Origin: Chryseobacterium echinoideorum
Lineage (GTDB): Bacteria; Bacteroidota; Bacteroidia; Flavobacteriales; Weeksellaceae
Length of the DNA stretch: 64,000 nt
Assembly (NCBI RefSeq): GCF_007474535.1
Contig: NZ_VKNW01000006.1
Span: 1-64,000, forward strand
Direction: 5' to 3'
Shown here one piece after another: positions 61,319-64,000 of the stretch. The notes under the pieces were generated by a model that was not told where the DNA came from, searched no databases, and saw nothing but the letters and a program-made list of their open reading frames with translations. Every line of letters begins with the position of its first letter. Position 1 is the stretch's first letter. The position numbers and the translations under genes are program-made.

Positions 61319-62530
61319 ATGAAAACATTACAACTACTTTTACTGTCTTTAAGCGGATTTTTATTTGGGCAAAATATTCAGAGTATACAGCTGTTTAATC
61401 CTCAGACTAATGACGAAACGCCCGTAATTTCTATGGGTCAGCAATTGATTTTGAGATTTGATGATCTTACTAATTCCAGCGAAGTTTACCGTTATACCAT
61501 CAAGCATTATGACAGAAACTGGCAGGATGATAATTTATTTTTCAGTGAAATAGCCAATGGGCAAATGAATGCAATGCTGGATGAATTTCAGTATTCCTTC
61601 AACACACTGCAGCCTTACACACATTATGTGTTGAGGTTTCCTAATGAAAAGATTCAGCCTAAAATTTCAGGTAACTTTGAGTTGATTATTTATAAAAGGT
61701 CAGCAGATCAGCCAATTATTACAAGAAGGTTTTCTATTGTTGAAGATCAGGTCAATATCGCATTGAATATTTCTCGTTTTGCAGATGCAAAAAATCCTGA
61801 TCTTAACCAGAGAGTAGAAGTACAGGCAGTAGCAAAAGCGGGAGATCTCACGTCTAATGTTAATTCAATGACACTTACTTTGATGCAGAATAATAATCCT
61901 AATATGGTAATTTCAGGTCAGAAACCAAGTGCGACCATGGGAAATAAACTGCTTTTTCAACAATTGAATCTTATATTTCCGGGTAATAATGAGTTTTATT
62001 ATTTTGATAATAAAAATATGAGAATGGCAGCAGATATGGTGAGAGCCACAGAAGTTTTAGACGGCGTTAATCAAACTTATCTTCATCCCGTTTGGGCATA
62101 TCCTCTCAATTATCAATATCAGCCTGATGTAAACGGAGCATGGTATTACCGAAGAAATGATCTTGGATTGGAAAGAAATGCCGAACGTGAAGCAGATTAT
62201 TCATGGGTGCATTTTTCATTAGATTCTGAACTGATGAATAAAGAGTTGTATATTTTAGGAGGATTTAATGATTTTCAACCTAAAAAGGAATTTCAAATGC
62301 AATATGATGAAGCGTCTCAAAAATATATTGCCAAAATTTATCTGAAGCAGGGGTTTTATAACTACATTTTAGCCACAAAAGAAGCTAATGAAAGTTTGAA
62401 TTTGGGTGAAATTAACGGTAATTTCTGGCAGACGGAAAATCTTTACCAAGCTTTTCTTTATTACAGACCTTTCGGAAGAAACTATGACGGTTTGATTGGT
62501 TATGGTGAGTTTAGAACTCCGGTGAGATGA
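61319..62530 (+). CDS. T9SS Plug protein (DUF5103)
   Basis: 403 residues with a signal peptide (KTLQLLLLSLSGFLFGQ). The DUF5103 family opens with two Ig-like beta domains: YRYTIKHYDRNWQDDNLFFSE and LDEFQYSFNTLQPYTHYVLRF, then SAVVP-like PLTLMQNN region, and the last part LYILGGFNDFQPKKEFQMQY, FYNYILATKEANES and FGRNYDGLIGYGEF. In Flavobacterium johnsoniae the family member Plug closes the periplasmic opening of SprA. I recall this from structural work on the T9SS channel. It gives a direct partner for the sprA product at 4357, about 57 kb away. Confidence 0.85.
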   Translation: MKTLQLLLLSLSGFLFGQNIQSIQLFNPQTNDETPVISMGQQLILRFDDLTNSSEVYRYTIKHYDRNWQDDNLFFSEIANGQMNAMLDEFQYSFNTLQPYTHYVLRFPNEKIQPKISGNFELIIYKRSADQPIITRRFSIVEDQVNIALNISRFADAKNPDLNQRVEVQAVAKAGDLTSNVNSMTLTLMQNNNPNMVISGQKPSATMGNKLLFQQLNLIFPGNNEFYYFDNKNMRMAADMVRATEVLDGVNQTYLHPVWAYPLNYQYQPDVNGAWYYRRNDLGLERNAEREADYSWVHFSLDSELMNKELYILGGFNDFQPKKEFQMQYDEASQKYIAKIYLKQGFYNYILATKEANESLNLGEINGNFWQTENLYQAFLYYRPFGRNYDGLIGYGEFRTPVR

Positions 62531-62580
62531 TGATAATTGGAGTGTATGATTGAGTTTTAAAGAGAATATTAAAATAAAAA

Positions 62581-62612
62581 AACCTTACGAGCTAAATATC
62601 CGTAAGGTTCAA
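62581..62612 (-). terminator. Terminator of the toxin-antitoxin operon
   Basis: A perfect 9-bp stem, AACCTTACG (62581-62589) with CGTAAGGTT (62601-62609). On the reverse strand a T tract follows; it could also end the forward Plug transcript. Confidence 0.75.
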
Positions 62613-62633
62613 TATAATAATAGTCTGGAATTT

Positions 62634-62894
62634 TCAGATTTTAAAGATTGCTGTTATAAAGAGGCTTTCATTGTCTTCGAAAATGTAATGAATGCATACC
62701 GGGAAATTTTGTGATTGATACATTTGCAGTTCTTTGCTTTTGATGTCTTTTTGTTCAGATTCCTTAATAATTTGTTCTACTGAGTCTTTCAGTTCATTCA
62801 AAAAGAGACGATCCTGATTTTTCTTTTGTGCATTCAGAACCCTCATCAACATTTGAATGTCATTTTTTGCCATAGATGAAAGCAAAACCTTCAT
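62634..62894 (-). CDS. RelE/ParE-like toxin
   Basis: Start at ATG 62894 (MKVLLSSMAKNDIQML), 86 residues; a TTG three codons upstream is less likely. Size, the N-terminal KVLLSSMAKNDIQ strand-helix, a middle amphipathic helix (DRLFLNELKDSVEQI), and the closing strands (PVCIHYIFEDNESLFITAIF) fit the RelE/ParE fold, though few catalytic residues can be named. Its ATG overlaps the stop of the upstream gene by one base (TAATG), as in coupled toxin-antitoxin pairs. Call made from size, fold impression and context; family not certain. Confidence 0.65.
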   Translation of the reverse strand: MKVLLSSMAKNDIQMLMRVLNAQKKNQDRLFLNELKDSVEQIIKESEQKDIKSKELQMYQSQNFPVCIHYIFEDNESLFITAIFKI

Positions 62895-63121
62895 TACGCA
62901 CAATTTTTTTCAAGTTCAATAATATTGTCAAAAAAATCTAGTTTGGTATTTGGATTTTCGCTGTGAAATTGAATCCTGTATCGGAGTTCTTCCTGAAAAA
63001 ATTCTGGTACATCAATACTCGCAACAGTATCCATACTCTCGACTATTTTGATAAAAGCTTCAATTATTTCCGGGCTAAAGCTTTCAATTTTACTTTTTAA
63101 AAAATCTATTCTCGAATTCAT
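62894..63121 (-). CDS. Probable antitoxin of the pair
   Basis: 75 residues, acidic and largely helical: FLKSKIESFSPEIIEAFIKI, then VPEFFQEELRYRIQFHSENP and a tail that would wrap the toxin (KLDFFDNIIELEKNCA). Size, acidity and position directly before the toxin gene fit an antitoxin; no DNA-binding motif can be named by eye. The upstream region has an inverted repeat and two TAACCCCT copies, as expected for self-regulation. I do not recognise the family. Confidence 0.6.
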   Translation of the reverse strand: MNSRIDFLKSKIESFSPEIIEAFIKIVESMDTVASIDVPEFFQEELRYRIQFHSENPNTKLDFFDNIIELEKNCA

Positions 63122-63140
63122 TTTTTTTAAAATATTAAAT

Positions 63141-63200
63141 TAACCCCTATTTTTATAGGGTAAATTTATGTAAAAATATTTATAATTTAATATAACCCCT
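63141..63200 (-). promoter_or_regulatory. Candidate operator/promoter of the toxin-antitoxin operon
   Basis: An inverted repeat CCCTAT (63145-63150) / ATAGGG (63155-63160) with TTTT loop lies 20-40 nt before the antitoxin start. Next to it is TAAATTTA (63161-63168), one base from a -7 box on the reverse strand. TAACCCCT occurs at 63141 and again at 63193. Confidence 0.45.
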
Positions 63201-63274
63201 TGTTTTTTTAATAAAAAATTAAATTTAATTGATAAAATATTGTTGTCCCCTCTAATTTATATTTTAAATTAAAA

Positions 63275-63306
63275 AAAATGGGCACTTTTTCTGAAGTGTC
63301 CATTTT
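63275..63306 (-). terminator. Terminator of hemH
   Basis: AAAATGGGCACTT (63275-63287) with AAGTGTCCATTTT (63294-63306), one G-T pair; a T tract follows on the reverse strand. Confidence 0.75.
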
Positions 63307-63319
63307 ATTTTTTCTTATT

Positions 63320-64000
63320 TCAGACCATGTAAAAATCCTGAAGTTTTTCATCACATAATGTTTTGATCACTTCAATCCATCGGTCTTCGTCGTTAAGACA
63401 AGGAATGTAATGGAAGTTTTCTCCTCCTGCATGGGTAAACTGCTCTTTTCCTTCCACTGAAATTTCTTCTAAAGTTTCGAGGCAGTCAGATACAAAAGCC
63501 GGGCAGACTACTGCAAGGTTTTTTATTCCTTTTTTAGGAATGGTTTCAAAAGTTTCATCCGTGTAAGGCTCAATCCATTTGTCTTTTCCTAATCTCGACT
63601 GGAAAGATACTATCGTTTTTTCTTTGGGCAGGTTTAGTTTATCTATGACCAGGTTAGTTGTCTTAAAGCATTGATGTCTGTAGCAAAACTGATGACTCGG
63701 GTTGCTTTCTCTTGAGCAGCAGTCGTTGAGATTACAGGTTTTAGTAGGATCTGTCTTGTAAATATGCCTTTCCGGAACTCCGTGATAAGAAAATTGCAAT
63801 GCATCAAAGTTTTCGGGAAGTTTTTCCTTAATACTTTCAGCTAAACAATTGATATAAATCTCTCTATTGTAAAATGGTTGTATGTAACTGATTTTTATGT
63901 TCGGAAATTTAGCTTTTCTCACTTCCTCAGTTTTTTCAATCACGGTTTCTGTGGTACTCATTGCATATTGAGGGTATAGCGGAAAAAGAACAATTTCCGT
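63320..64000 (-). CDS. hemH: Ferrochelatase (partial, N-terminus outside window)
   Basis: The frame is open to the right edge and reads VLFPLYPQYAMSTTET across the first in-frame ATG at 63961, so the gene continues beyond the window. The visible ~226 residues include the catalytic-type His in FSYHGVPERH and then a Cys-rich stretch (CNLNDCCSRES, FCYRHQCF) that may bind an Fe-S cluster, as in other Bacteroidetes ferrochelatases. It also has VSFQSRLGKDKWIEPYTDE and VVCPAFVSDCLETLEEI. The enzyme inserts iron into protoporphyrin (or coproporphyrin) in heme synthesis. Confidence 0.94.
   Translation of the reverse strand, partial: TEIVLFPLYPQYAMSTTETVIEKTEEVRKAKFPNIKISYIQPFYNREIYINCLAESIKEKLPENFDALQFSYHGVPERHIYKTDPTKTCNLNDCCSRESNPSHQFCYRHQCFKTTNLVIDKLNLPKEKTIVSFQSRLGKDKWIEPYTDETFETIPKKGIKNLAVVCPAFVSDCLETLEEISVEGKEQFTHAGGENFHYIPCLNDEDRWIEVIKTLCDEKLQDFYMV

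Overview
The window looks like a chromosomal segment of a flavobacterium of the Chryseobacterium/Weeksellaceae type. The evidence is low G+C, TAnnTTTG-type -7 promoter boxes typical of Bacteroidetes, type IX secretion (T9SS) genes, and families largely confined to this phylum (DUF6705, DUF6427, DUF5103/Plug, GLPGLI-like, PorV/PorQ, OstA-like). The genus is inferred from gene content only. I saw no rRNA, tRNA, CRISPR array, prophage or insertion sequence.

Layout. 1-3.5 kb is an accessory island: C-terminal pieces of a JAMM-like family alternate with small DUF6705 lipoproteins, and one of the pieces is frameshifted. 3.7-11.4 kb is ruvA followed by sprA, the giant T9SS outer-membrane channel. 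11.5-18 kb holds small housekeeping and uncharacterised genes (DUF1801, YiiX-like lipoprotein, DUF3109, DUF6427/DUF6341, Usp, FAH hydrolase, DUF2007, DEDDh exonuclease, pssA) and two intergenic repeat elements. 18-33 kb runs mostly forward: LTA-synthase-like transferase, DUF2147, pdhB, kup, a Fur-family regulator, an OstA-like protein, two PLP enzymes, pdxH, panD and a flippase-like protein; amidase, yqgE and HU are reversed. 33-46 kb carries asnB, a GLPGLI-like/PNGase F protein, a SprA-like 1077-residue barrel, two lamin-tail T9SS cargo proteins and a barrel fused to an inactivated M1-like peptidase. 46-52 kb has a fused pyrE-pyrF (UMP synthase order), DUF1232, TlpA-like, an esterase, VanZ and an acyl-CoA carboxylase beta subunit. 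52-64 kb has an EamA exporter, a PorV/PorQ-family protein, fasciclin, an ECF sigma/anti-sigma pair, uvrC, hutH, the T9SS Plug protein, a toxin-antitoxin pair and a truncated hemH.

How it fits together. Three T9SS-related outer-membrane components (SprA, a PorV/PorQ-family protein and Plug) are encoded here at scattered positions, together with two cargo proteins ending in T9SS sorting domains and several large outer-membrane barrels. The most unusual parts are the alternating JAMM-like tail/DUF6705 array at the left edge, the SprA-related barrel beside a GLPGLI-like/PNGase F fusion, the dead-peptidase barrel, two promoter/terminator units without an ORF (small RNA candidates), and a set of genes whose -7 box lies only 2-5 nt before the ATG, suggesting leaderless mRNAs. 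Several apparent frameshifts (two in one pseudogene, one in the ECF sigma gene) lie at or near short homopolymer runs and may be real or assembly errors.
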